This document shows, piece by piece, positions 1 through 11,131 of a stretch of 64,000 nucleotides of DNA; the stretch's first letter is position 1, and every line of letters starts with the position of its first letter. Position numbers and translations under genes: made by a program. Below the pieces are notes generated by a model. It ran no database searches. It was given only the letters and a program-made list of their open reading frames with translations, and was not told where the DNA came from. This DNA is from Phellopilus nigrolimitatus. Its lineage: Eukaryota; Basidiomycota; Agaricomycetes; Hymenochaetales; Hymenochaetaceae. Where the stretch lies: NCBI GenBank assembly GCA_021029095.1, contig JAJOHG010000031.1, forward strand, positions 124,001-188,000. Direction: 5' to 3'.

Positions 1-61
1 GGTGAATAATTGGCGGACTTCGGGGTTCATTCCAGAGGATTAAGTCGGCTTTGGGGGCGGG

Positions 62-64
<3 letters not shown>

Positions 65-92
<28 letters not shown>
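65..92. repeat. poly-G homopolymer, 28 bases
   Basis: An uninterrupted run of 28 G follows a short imperfect G stretch at 56-63. It lies in a region with no gene. Such a tract could form G-quadruplex structures, and it is also a typical place for slippage or assembly length error, so the exact count is uncertain. Confidence 0.9.
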
Positions 93-1370
93 AGGAGTTG
101 GAAGCAGCGAGTTTTGCGTTTTTCTGTACTTTTAAGATAAAATTATATCGTGAATACGAACTTGTTGAAATAGATAGCTAGTTTCAACTTGGAGAAACAG
201 AAATCGGGGTTATTGCCGTAAATTCCGTGGGCATGCTATTGCATGTCGTATTTGGAGGTTTTTCTCAGGTTTGAGGAAGTCGAACTTCAGCAGAGGCATT
301 TGACATCCATAAGTCCAGTCTTCAGGTGGCTCTACTCAGTTTTTAAAGCAAGAAATTTGATCAGATGGAAAAGGCCATTTCAAGCCTGAGGTCCAGACTG
401 AAGCGAAGATATCACTCAGGTTGTCAGCAGAATTGATGTCAGCACGCGAGACGGATGACGAGCGGAATTGTCACAACAAGTACGATCCAGTATTACCTCC
501 AGTCGGATGTACAAGCTAAGAAAATTGGTTTTGAGATAAAACAGGAGTGGTTGTGGATGAAAAAAGGCGTCTCGTGTAGGTGATACCTTAAGCGCTAACC
601 ATATCGGGCACCTTAAGGTACTTTCTGTGTGATGACAAACAGCACCGAATATAGTAGCGCGCGTTTAAAATGCTTACAAATTGACCTTCACTCACCATCT
701 CGCCATTGCAATTTCCGAGCGGAGGCTGACAGTTCATCATCTCACTCTTCTGAGTCTTCTCGACGCTACACATTATGCACTAATTGTTCAAGACAAGAGT
801 CAATCTACTGCCTGACCACGTTGAATATTGAATGGTCCATCCGGCCGTTGCTTAGCGAGGAGGCTTCCAATCTATCTTTATCTCGCCCGCTGCATGGCTC
901 CTTGCATTGCCGCCATCTCTCGTTGCACATGGATTCTGAACGAAACAGATAACTCCACACTGTCCTGGTCGCCACTCTGTTAGAAGCAGAGCATTAGCAT
1001 CGAGTACCTCAGTGCGTCGAACTCGCATTCCCCCCTGAAGTCGAACTGTCCCGAAATGATCTGGTGTGTGACAGTATCCGAGTCGTTTTAACCAAAAAGT
1101 CATCCTATGGAAAGACAGGCAACAGCAAAAAAGGAAGCATCTCCTTCGCGAACGTTCGTCTTGCACTATATGGCCTTTCAAGTTATTCGGCCCCGGTTCA
1201 CCTCGTGCTTCGCTGGCCGCATGACATCCTGAAGACGTGTTATCGTGGTCTCTATATGTTGTGAATGCGCGTGGGCCTCTATGATTTCTACGCGCTGTAT
1301 GTCGTTGAGACATGTGCGTCTCGTTCTTCTGAAAGAAAACTGGTGTGCTTCTGTCGTCGGTATGCTGGGC
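93..1370. other. no gene seen upstream of the RNase gene
   Basis: No open frame here shows family resemblance or a consistent exon structure. The long minus-strand frame at 852-1589 is the shadow of the RNase first exon plus its upstream region. The last part should hold the promoter of the RNase gene. Confidence 0.6.
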
Positions 1371-1377
1371 TATAAAA
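1371..1377 (+). promoter_or_regulatory. TATA box of the RNase gene
   Basis: The motif TATAAAA lies 76 bases before the ATG at 1447, leaving room for a transcription start near 1400-1410 and a short 5' UTR. The motif is seen directly; its role is inferred from its position. Confidence 0.6.
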
Positions 1378-1446
1378 TGGGGACCAACGAACACTCGTAT
1401 TGTCTTGGGCATCAAGCACAACCCGTAGACTATTTCCACGTCAAGC

Positions 1447-2210
1447 ATGTTCTCCAAAGTGCTGTCAGTCTTTCTTCTAGGTGCATCAGTCGTCACCGCC
1501 GCTTCAGTCTCCGTTGCCGCCGTCCCGTCGGGCACTGTTACTTGCGGCAGTAACCAATACACCGGGTCTGCGATCACTGCTGCCATCAATGCCGGAGTGA
1601 GTGACCAGGCATCCGGAAACCTTCCTGGTTAGTTATGACATATTCTCGTTTGGACACAAAAAAATATTAATCACTTGTTCAGATAACTACCCGCATCAGT
1701 ACTACGAGTGCGTGTAGAAGGGCTTTACCGCAGAAAAATTCGATGATCTTACAAGATAATACTTTCTTACTATAGCGAGAAATCCGAAAATATCACCCTC
1801 TATTGCAGCGGTAGTGGTCCCTGGTATGAGGTAAGAACAGAAATGCTTCAAATGTTCTCTGTACTGACTCTCAGCATTGACTTGTTCTTGTATTAATCGC
1901 CTTTCGTTTCTCGCCATCCTTCTTCGCAGTTCCCCATCATGCCAGACGGCTCGATCTACACCTCGTCTTCGAGTAACTACGTTTCCCCGGGCACGGACCG
2001 CGTGATCTTTACCGAAAGCGGCACATATTGCGCGTGCGTGTTCAATCCTGACTGTCTTCTTCCCACTTGTTCTTTGGTCTTCTCTGCTTTCATGAAGCTT
2101 CGCCATTGTTCCGCCATTACTGATCCAAAACATTAAATTCCAGCGTTGTGACGCACACGGGAGCTGCGAGTCATGATGGCTTCGTCGCATGCGACGATGA
2201 CTCGGCCTAA
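1447..2210 (+). CDS. secreted guanyl/purine-specific ribonuclease, RNase U2/T1 family
   Basis: Exons 1447-1627, 1683-1707, 1776-1830, 1930-2033 and 2144-2210 give 143 residues. Residues 1 to about 20 form a signal peptide, so the enzyme is exported and would cleave RNA after purines, especially G, through a 2',3'-cyclic phosphate. The catalytic set of the family is present: His in NYPHQYY, Glu in GPWYEFP, Arg in PGTDRVIF and His in VVTHTGA. The segment order and the DNYPHQYY and NYVSPG motifs match RNase U2 of Ustilago closely. The mature part has four cysteines rather than the six of RNase U2, and where U2 has two adjacent cysteines before GSGPW this protein has Tyr-Cys, consistent with loss of one disulfide. 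Its length is that of simple RNases; the long loops of ribotoxins are absent. The ATG follows a TATA box by 76 bases. Confidence 0.9.
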
Positions 2211-2880
2211 GGTCAACTTCTCGAGCACTCACTTATGAATACCTCGACTTTGCTCTAGTTTTTGACCGGAATAATTTCTGACAGTTTTCGATTGTTATGG
2301 GGTTGTCTAAACTTTTCGAAATCCTTTATCATGGTTTTAACGGTGGTGTCCGCAATATGCATTTGATTAAAGGACCATGGAAAAAGCAGGCCAGCTTATC
2401 TAAAGTAGTGCACAATTACCAACTTGAAGCTCACCAGAAGAGAACACTTTCGCGGTCGAAGTCGAGAATGGACCGCTGAGGAACCTCAACAATCGACTCA
2501 GACATTGATTGGTGTTTCCCTACCCTCCACAAAACGAAGAACGCCTGGCTTACAGCTCTGCCATTGTTCTGTGGAAGTCTGAGCTTTGCACTGCCTGACT
2601 GAGGGAATGTTGGTTTATACTTCCCATCCTCTAGCCCTCGCAAAGTGAAAGAGGCCTGGCTTACAGCTCTGCCGTTGTTCCGACTGTTACACTACCTGAC
2701 TGCGGGACTATCCGGCCCGGGATGATCATGATTGTCGCTTCTTCCGCCAAATAGTATGCCGAAATTTGGCCGAGATGGCCTGCCGGACATTTCGAGTTCG
2801 TTTCCTGCTCATGAGTCATGGATACTTCGTGTTCTGCGGACTAGTCGGGCTTGAAGAAAGACACATCCTATCGTCCTCCA
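2211..2880. other. intergenic, with a duplicated segment
   Basis: No gene is seen. A 26-base segment is repeated with one mismatch at 2543-2568 and 2654-2679, and weaker similarity continues for a few tens of bases after each copy. This looks like an old local duplication 111 bases apart. Confidence 0.5.
2543..2679. repeat. direct repeat, 26 bases, 111 bases apart
   Basis: Copies at 2543-2568 and 2654-2679 differ at one base. Both are followed by a related stretch ending in CTGACTG(A/C)GGGA. It may be regulatory or a remnant of a local duplication. Confidence 0.7.
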
Positions 2881-5062
2881 ATGTTCGACGTTTCCCCTGT
2901 GCAAAGTTCTGTACGCCAAGGTGCCATGCCGATGTCAAGAGCTCATAGAAAGGGCGAAACCACCAAAGCAGTATTATCCGAAGCGGACGACGATGCAACG
3001 GTGCAGGATGTCGTAAATGGCTGCGTACCGGGCGAGAAAATTGCACCCGAAAAGTCGGGAGAAGATTCGCCATCTGAAGGAGGGTTGTCTGGATGGATGA
3101 CGGTCTTCGGCGCGTGAGTGCCTACCTTTACCGCTTTCATGCGAGAACTATCGGAAACAAACGCTGATCTTTCGACTTGAAGATGGCTTGTCCAGTTTAC
3201 GGGATTTGGGTACGCGAATGTTTTGCTATTGGCCTACAAAAACCATAGCTTATTTTTCCTGGTATCGAGAAAGCTACGCGAATGCGTTCGGCGTGTATCA
3301 GGGTCAGTTTGAATGACCGAGGATCTCGTAGCATATGGTGTTCAAACGAAGATTTCAGACTTTTACGTCCGCGTATATTTGTCTAACTATACCTCATCAC
3401 AGATAAGGTACGCATTGCTACTGCATCTTCCCGCAGAACTTCTAATGCAGCAGAATACTTGATTTTGCACAGCTGGATAGGCAGCACTCAACTATTTATT
3501 ATGATGTCTGTGGGTATAATATCAGGTCGACTTTTTGACAAAGGATACTTGTGCGTGTGGACTTTGCTTTCATAGGAAAGAATGCACGATAAATTAACTT
3601 CTCTTGGTAGCTACCTTATCCTAGTACCAGGATCTATTCTCTACGTTTTCAGCCTTTTCATGCTCTCACTCGCCAAACCCGAAAAGTTCTATCAGGTGCA
3701 CTACGTTTTACCTGCTACTATAATTTATTGGATGATTTCTGACACCCGTATCGTCACAATAAAAAGGTCTTTCTCGCCCAAGCTATAGGTGGGGGCATTG
3801 GCTCGGGCACCAGTTATGTCCCTTGTGTCGCTGTGCTCGCACAGCACTTTAAGTCCCCGCATAAACGCGCCCTCACCATGGCTCTTGTCGCATCTGGGTC
3901 GTCATTTGGTGGCGTTGTTCATCCTATAATGCTCAACAACTTTTTCAACGGTCCAGTCGGGTTTGCCACCGGTGTGCAGGCAAGCGCAGGTCTTATTGCT
4001 GGACTGCTTATTATCGCGATCTCCACGATGCGAACTAAAAAAGACGGCGGTTCGGATAAGAAAGAGCTGATACCTCTTGGAGTTGCGGTAAGGAAATTTT
4101 CGAAGGACTCCGCCTATATCTGCATGGTTGCAGCGTAAGTGCCCACTCATATGCCAACTTGTCTATATGATGTCGACCTTCTTTTGTCAAGTATGTTTCT
4201 TGTATCCCTGGGTCTCTTCTTTCCCATATTTTATCTCCAATTAGATGCAAGTCTGCACGGCGTCGAGTCCAATTTTGCATTTTACTCGGTTCGTCTCTCC
4301 GTCAATTCCTATTTCTCAATTCTGAACATCTTCTCCTAATTAGATCTCCATCCTCAATGGCTGTTCTATGGTCGGGCGGATCATCCCAGGCTTCCTATCG
4401 CGCAAGGTAGGCGTGCTGAACGTGCTTATCTTCACGGGCCTTTCCTGCGCTGCGGTCATTTTCGGCATGCTTGGACTAAACGCCCTTGGCGGTGTCGCTG
4501 CGATCGGTGTGATGTACGGTTTCAGCTCAGGCTCGTGTAAGTGGTGTTGCGTGCTTCTTCGCTCTCAAAAGTATCTGTCCATGCTCATCACTTGCAACAT
4601 CATGAATTAGACGTTACATTGCTTCCTCCAATGCTCACGATGTTGGCCGATCATCCCTCGGAAATCGGGTAAGTGAACGTCGAAGGACATGTCATGTATG
4701 CCCTGACCTCGTATTTACTATTTAAGTGCGCGCATGGGGATTGGTTTTGCATTTCAAGGATTAGGTGCTCTCGTAGGTGCGACCTTTGTCTCAGACCCGG
4801 AAGCTCTATTTCATCGTGGATAATACTTACATTCAAATTACTCAGGAACACCGATCTCAGGAGCATTGTTGACCACAGACTTCATATGGTGGCGGCCTAT
4901 CGTATTCAGTGGGGCAAGTTATAAGTCGTGGAACTCCTTGACTGACTACTAACATACTTTTCCCGTTTCCCTCAGGTATTGGCTGCAAGCGGCACTTGTT
5001 CGTACGTAGCCTGTCGCTACAATTATAAGAGGAAACGTAATGTGAAAGGCTGGGTTGTTTGA
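2881..5062 (+). CDS. MFS transporter, monocarboxylate/riboflavin (MCH) type
   Basis: Thirteen exons: 2881-3113, 3183-3209, 3274-3302, 3359-3407, 3473-3550, 3611-3695, 3767-4134, 4192-4288, 4344-4536, 4611-4668, 4727-4776, 4846-4913 and 4976-5062, giving 473 residues. The first ATG in frame before the conserved region was used. A polar cytoplasmic N-terminus of about 70 residues precedes GWMTVFGAWLVQFTGFGYAN, the hallmark first helix of the MCH family. Conserved GRLFDKGY, GGGIGSGTSYVPCVAVLAQHF and GRIIPGFLSRKVG segments follow, and about twelve hydrophobic helices are expected. It should be a plasma-membrane carrier of a monocarboxylate-like solute or riboflavin; the substrate cannot be read from sequence. 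The last intron (4914-4975) begins with GCAAGT rather than GT and has a textbook branch site (TACTAAC). The tail after it is short and basic. Confidence 0.88.
4914..4975 (+). other. GC-AG intron in the MFS gene
   Basis: The donor is GGG|GCAAGT and the acceptor is CTCAG; a TACTAAC branch site precedes a pyrimidine tract. The upstream and downstream exons join in frame only with this donor. Confidence 0.75.
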
Positions 5063-8000
5063 GCTCGAACGAATATAGATATAGGTGTGTATAGATTTTA
5101 TCGTCTTCTAATCTTTTACGAGTTCGGTGGAAAACCGCCATCTTTAAACGGTATAGACAACAAAACAATGAATACAAGCAATCTAGTCTGGACCGGTCGC
5201 ATGGTCGCCCTTTTATCTGCTCGATCAAGTCATCTATATTACTATAGGCTGAATTTTACTATAGGCTGAATTTATGGCTCTCGCATGATCAGTACTACCA
5301 ATGCCTAATCCTGACATTTCCCCGAAGACTCCTTTTAAAGATCTAGCAAGTGGTGCCGAAAAGGACGAAAAATCATGCCAGATTTGTCTTTACCCTCAAA
5401 GGACTTATTTTCAGCATGCGAACAGAACACTCGTTTTACTCCTCATGCCCCATTCGTTCCAGATATCATATTTTGTTTAGGCTCGACTACTATGATCTGC
5501 TCTAGTGCTGGCCGACGTTCACTCGGATCATTAAATAGCTTCCAGGCAGCGTTCAAAGAAGCAAAATAAATCGGAAGCCAGCACGCCATCGTAGTCTACC
5601 TCCTAAGGGTTTCCCTGAGGTGATGCGTAGCGTAAACATCAAGCGCACATCTGTCAGCACACAAGCGCCGTGCTACTTCATCACGGTTTAACTCAGACAG
5701 CCTGTTGTGAAATCCACTGGCCTGAGTATGGACAACAGGCCAATTTTCTCTCGCTGCATTACTTGCTGCTCAGGCCTGGCTGCTGCTCTCTTGGCGCACC
5801 CACCTGCTAACGGAAGCTAGGAATCAGACTGTCGCTTTCTGTTAGCACGTCCCATCCCGCGCAGGAGCGTCTTTAATACCTCTTTGAAACTTTGCCGTAA
5901 TCTGGTATACGCTCGCGCTGCCCCTCCGAGACGCAAGCCACATCGATAGTGTCTGCACGTTCTACGTATTCCAGGTTTACGAACCTTCTCTGAGAACTTG
6001 TGCGGGACCCTGGAGGGTGTCCGGTTTTGCAGCTCGGCCGAAACTGCCTCTGTCCTGCAGTATGACGATTCGCTATACAAATAATTCGATTGATAAGTTA
6101 AACCCATTTTCGTGGTACTCTTTCCTTTCGATTTGCCGTTAAGTCGGCAATCCTTGCCGGTGGCGGCCGAGACTGCTGTATCTGGCGCTTGCTATGTAAC
6201 AATCCTCTATTTTGCTAGCCTTTTCATTGCCTATTTTCAACTCGCATGCCAGTACGTTACTCGGTCGTCCTGATCTAACGTAGATCCAGAAGCAATTATA
6301 AGCACTTTATCTTCGAACTCGTTATTACGGGTCATATTGCACTGATTTTCGGAGCAGGAGATCTCAGGGGATCTATGGCTCTTCAAGTTGCATATGCATA
6401 ATCGTCGCGCCAGATCTGCCGCACGTTCTGAATCTGCACTGTGGGGAAAGCCCGATCTCAACAAGGCTGATTCCCCTGACAAGCGGCAGACTGGATCTAT
6501 CGATTTCTACTGCTCTACTTGAGTTCACAATTTTGAACCGCTTGTTTTCGGATGCTAGCGGCTGTTGAGACCTCTTATCCACCTGAGGTGTCGTCGGGTC
6601 TTTCTCGAGCTCGGACCTAACTGTGAGGAAACAGGTACTGGAAGTCGCCATCATTCACACCGCGCGCATTGGCGCTTCTTCGTCCTAGATATCTATTCTC
6701 AGTGGACGAAAGAATGAACGTGTAAACTCTCTCACGGCGAGCGGCCCTGCAAAGTGCACGCAAGCGCTCGGAACTCAATGTTGCACGCGGCAACGTTAGC
6801 ACGCTAGCGTTCGTGCTCAATTCCAAAAATTGCCGGCCGTCAGTTTCTAGACCCATCGACTGAGAATCGCTGACCGAGTATTCTCCCCAACAAGTCCCCC
6901 TACTTACTCTTTTCGATGCCGCACGTGTTTGCGTATAGGCTATCGTTAGATTTAGCGCTGCTGGACGCCCGTCTCGTGTACGTATGTAAGAAGGCCGAGG
7001 TCCGAGGGAATGTGAAGGCCAAGCGCCGGTTGGTGCAGCCACCCTTAATCTTGATTACGGGTGATGAGAGGTAAAACCATAGGCAGTAGTTTTGCTGATG
7101 GCTGATGGTGATGTTGGTGAACTCGGAGTTTGGGACGGAACATTTATATATCGAGGGTGGTCTAGATCCGAGGCTGCTCCGTTGAATACCTCATTCTTGA
7201 TGAAAAAAATGAGTTCATGAGCCGGTGAATGGGAAGTTGTCTCCCAGTCAATTAGTTTAGTTCACTTATAACAAACCGATACTGGGGTATACTCAGATAT
7301 AAAGTGAACGCAGAATCCTCGCTTCTTCAGTCACTTGTTCTATTTTCTTGGAGAAAAATTTCAAGCATTCCTTTCTAGTGCGAGAAAAATGCTATCGAAC
7401 CCAGTCGACTATCAGTGATAGTTTGATGGAAGAGCACAGAAGTATTCGTATTCATTGCGCATCAAGCGTATCAAAGCTCTGGATGCACATAGAGTACGTA
7501 GTCGCAGGAAGTACATGTAGCACAGGGCGATTCATGTGCTCGTCTCGAAGGAAGGAAGCACGCCATAAGAAGAGTTATAATAGAAAGTAGAAGTAAAGGA
7601 CGCCTGGAGCGGCGCTGATTGGTGTTTCCTCAAAGCTCGTAGTGCGGCACGACCGTGGTTAGCAATACGAAGAGGGGTAGTATATGTAGTATGTGTTTTG
7701 GGGCGACAACGCGGGAGATAGACGTAAAGGTGACAATGAGGATGTGATGACCAGTACAGTATTGTGCTCCATATAATCGCCGCAAGGATATCCCGAGTGA
7801 CCGAGACGATACATGAGTACATTTGCCTCCGTGATCGTCGCGCAGACGATGATGGTTACTGTATCACGACATATCGGAGCGTCGACCCTACGCATGGCCT
7901 CAGGGGGATTAGTTTTTCCAGTTGGGCGAGAGATGAAGCGAATTAGAAACGACGAACAGGGCTAGCATATCTGCGGATAAACAAACGCAATATCAAGATA

Positions 8001-8936
8001 TACATATTTGGGGTGTCGAGAAGTCTTTGTCATAAAGCATATCTAGGTACGATCTGAGACAGCTCCTCGTAAGGTAGGTATACCCCCGGAACGGGTCTAT
8101 TTTTCATTACATAAGAAGGCGGCCCGTAGCAGTGACATCAAGGCCGACTCGCGCTCCGAAGCTGTGACACGCTGCGCGTCTGACTGACGGAGCGCGTTTG
8201 GCCGTGCTCTTCTTTCCCTGCTTCTCGCTCCTTTCTTTCAGCCCGTGTCTCATTCGGATTCCACTTGCCAACACGGCTCAAACCGACTCCATTATCTCCT
8301 CATATCTCTGATCAATCCCGATATTTGATCGTATCGAGTTCGATTGAATCGGAATCACGACAGATCAAGACGAAACCAAGTTCAGTTTGAAACAGCTCGA
8401 ACCCTACACAGGGCGTGGAGACAGACAAGTGTAACCCTAATGCGACGAAACGACAAACCTAGCAATGGCAACGGCAATGGCATTGGCAATAGCCAGCCGG
8501 TGAAGTCCAACGGTCTGCATACGTCCGCAAAACGTGCGTACATCGTTTTCATTTTCAAATCTTGTTATATTCCGAATATCGGCCCCGAGTTCGCTCATTG
8601 AGGTGTATTGTGCATTCAGGGTCCAATTGGAGACAGCAGCAAGTCCGGGACCAGCTCGGTCACACACAGGTCGGTCTCGTTAGCAGACCTGCAACCCCAC
8701 CGTTCAGGCTTCCTGTACGTGTTTACCTTGCCTCGGCCTAATTTATACTCGTGGCTTACTTCCCCGCCGTCCCCGCCGCTATCGTTCTTCTCGCATTTTC
8801 CATCATTCAAATCACTTCGAAAACAACCATTCGAAAACTACCATTCGAAAACTACCATCCGATATCACCGTTCATCCTCCCTTCCCTCCTCCACCCTCTC
8901 ATTTTTCTCGTGCAAACGACTGGACGGTACCCGTAG
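5063..8936. other. 3.9 kb with no supported gene
   Basis: Scattered open frames (for example minus 5817-6107 and 6237-7042) overlap in different frames, lack splice-consistent partners and resemble no family I know. A decayed mobile element or non-coding RNA cannot be excluded. The right end should contain the promoter of the FAD monooxygenase. Confidence 0.5.
8826..8863 (+). repeat. 14-base tandem repeat upstream of the monooxygenase
   Basis: The unit ACCATTCGAAAACT occurs at 8826-8839 and 8840-8853, followed by a degenerate partial copy and preceded by a related partial one. It lies about 75-110 bases before the ATG at 8937, in the likely core promoter or 5' UTR. Each unit contains TTCGAA. 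Confidence 0.75.
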
Positions 8937-11131
8937 ATGTCCGCGCAACCGCGCATCGCGCCCCTCAAGCTGCGCTTCGTCGTCGTCGGCGGCTCGCTCG
9001 GCGGGCTAGCTGTCGCCTTCGCTCTTGCGCGCGCCGGCCATAATGTACATGTCATCGAGCAGCGGGAGAGTCTTGTAAAGGTTCGTGCCGGATTTTTGGC
9101 TCCTTCCTCTGTTCTGTCGGCGTCTTGTCATTTTCGGTTTGCTTGTTAGCCAAAGCTGACGTTTGCCTTCTATTGTCTTCCTTAAATCTCGCGTGTATCT
9201 CGCGTATGCACCTCATCGATGCCTTCCTATGACCTACGATCCACAACGTCTCCTTGGCTGCTCCTATCGCTACAACGTCGATGATTTGATTCCGTATTTC
9301 CCTCGACGAACAAAATGACTCGAAATCCTGGAATAAACCCTCCCCTCCCCTATATCATCGGTTGGCCTTTACGAACGAATAGGACGCATGTGGTATACGC
9401 ATTCCACCAAACCTCGCGCGCATTCTCGATCGGTGGGGGCTGGGGAGGGATTTCAAAGAGAATGCGATTCAATGCAAACAGCTGACTTTCAGGAAATGTA
9501 AGTTGTTTTATTTTTGTTTCTATAATGGAGACTCTTTTGTATTCACCCAAATGCAGTGCGCACTGGCGAGGTTTTGGGTGGACTAGAGTACAAGGAGGAG
9601 GTCATGAAGGTCCTTGAAGCCGACTTCTGGCTGATGCATGTGTGTATTCTTCCATTCCATTGCTCTATTGTTCCCTTACCAGCTGATCTTTTTTTACCTT
9701 TTTAGTACGCCGACCTGCTTACGGAACTCTACGGGCTCGCGATCTCCGCAGGCGCGGTCGTGCAGTTCGGGACAGCAGTTATGGCTATTGACCCATGTGC
9801 GCCCACAGTGACGCTTTCGACGGGCGAGGTGCTCGACCCAGACCTTGTGATTGGCGCGGATGGATACCGCTCCTTGTGCCAGCAGGTGATCGAGCACGAC
9901 GTCGTCGAAGACGGCGGAGACCCCGGCGAGCGCGTCGACAGCGGCACAGTTGTGTACAGCATGAACGCAGACGTGAGCGACGTTACACGGCAGAGCGACC
10001 CGGAGCTGTACGATATCATCCGTAGACCCGTGTGGACGGCATATGCGGGACAATATGTATCCGTGCTGACTTCGCCTTCTGTACGTCCCTGCTTTTTTTT
10101 TATGTAACGGCTTTGGAGAAAGAGCTGAGTCGGCCCCATGACAGCGAGATTACAAGGAATTCAGCATCCAGATATTCAAGCCAGACGTCCCGGACACGGA
10201 GGATACGTGGGACAAAATTGTGCCTGTTGAGAAGATCAAGACGGAAGGCTTCCCTAGAGCGTACGCGTTAAATTGCATTTAATCGCATATGTTGTGTCTG
10301 ATTGACTGTGCATTTTGCGTCTTTCCCTCGATGATCCAGACTGCTAGACCTTATCAAAAGGTCAAAAACCGCTGTGGAAACTAAATTTGTGAAGCGAAGG
10401 ATCACAGACTGGGTGCATCCGGACAACAAAATGGTTTTGCTTGGTGAATCTGCTCACCCGCAAATTGTGCGTCCACATAAACAAGCTCAATCCCGTCGCA
10501 CTCGCTCATACCTTTTCCCTCCTTCCTCTAGCCTTCATCAACACATTCCGGTTCGCTCGCCATAGAGGATGCCGCTGTGTTCGGTGCGATTTTTTCGAGA
10601 TTGCGCTCGCATGACCAGATCCGGGGGTTCCTTGCAGGTTACGAGGAGCTGCGCATGGACCGCTGCTGGGAAATCCAGGAATCCGAATCGGCCAACAGTG
10701 CCTCGGTGATGTTGCCTGATGGGCCCGAGCAGGAGGAGCGGGACCGATCAATGCGTGAGGCTGCAAAACTCGGAAGCGGTGGCTGGGACGAGGCCACGTT
10801 CCGCCACCTGTGGGAGAACATCCGCATTCTGTTCGCATATGACCCGGAAGAAGATGCGGAGGAGTGGTGGCAGCGCTGGGGCCTTCTGCGTGAGCACGCT
10901 GAGTCCGCGCGCGCGACACTCGACCTGTCGGGCATGCATATGGACTTTGGCGCAACGTTTAGGACGCCCACAGAAGGTATGGTGCGCTACGTTAGCCACT
11001 ATGACGAGGAGAACAAAGAGGGCGAAGACGATAGTATGCATGTGTCTGAATCAACGAGCCCGTTCGCACTGTCGCAAAAGCTGAGTACGATGAGCATCGA
11101 GCCGGAGCAGCACCATCGGTACCGCGATTAG
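8937..11131 (+). CDS. FAD-dependent monooxygenase, salicylate hydroxylase-like
   Basis: Exons 8937-9080, 9383-9497, 9557-9639, 9706-10080, 10145-10260, 10340-10466 and 10532-11131 give 519 residues. An N-terminal Rossmann motif (FVVVGGSLGGLAVAFALARAG, residues 14-34) binds FAD. Then come GIRIPPNLARILDRWGL, the GADGYRS motif typical of flavoprotein hydroxylases, and the ribityl-binding motif, here GESAHPQ rather than the usual GDAAHP. The domain ends with AIEDAAVFG. This is the PF01494-type core of salicylate hydroxylase-like enzymes, which hydroxylate aromatic substrates with NAD(P)H and O2; the substrate is unknown. The roughly 150-residue C-terminal extension is rich in acidic residues and Trp. 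The first intron (302 bases) is long for this window, so a small missed exon is possible there. No partner genes lie next to it. Confidence 0.85.

Noticed and set aside
852..1589. 245-codon open frame on the minus strand
   Set aside because: It overlaps the first exon of the RNase gene on the opposite strand, has no family resemblance, and its start is tied to no promoter or splice pattern.
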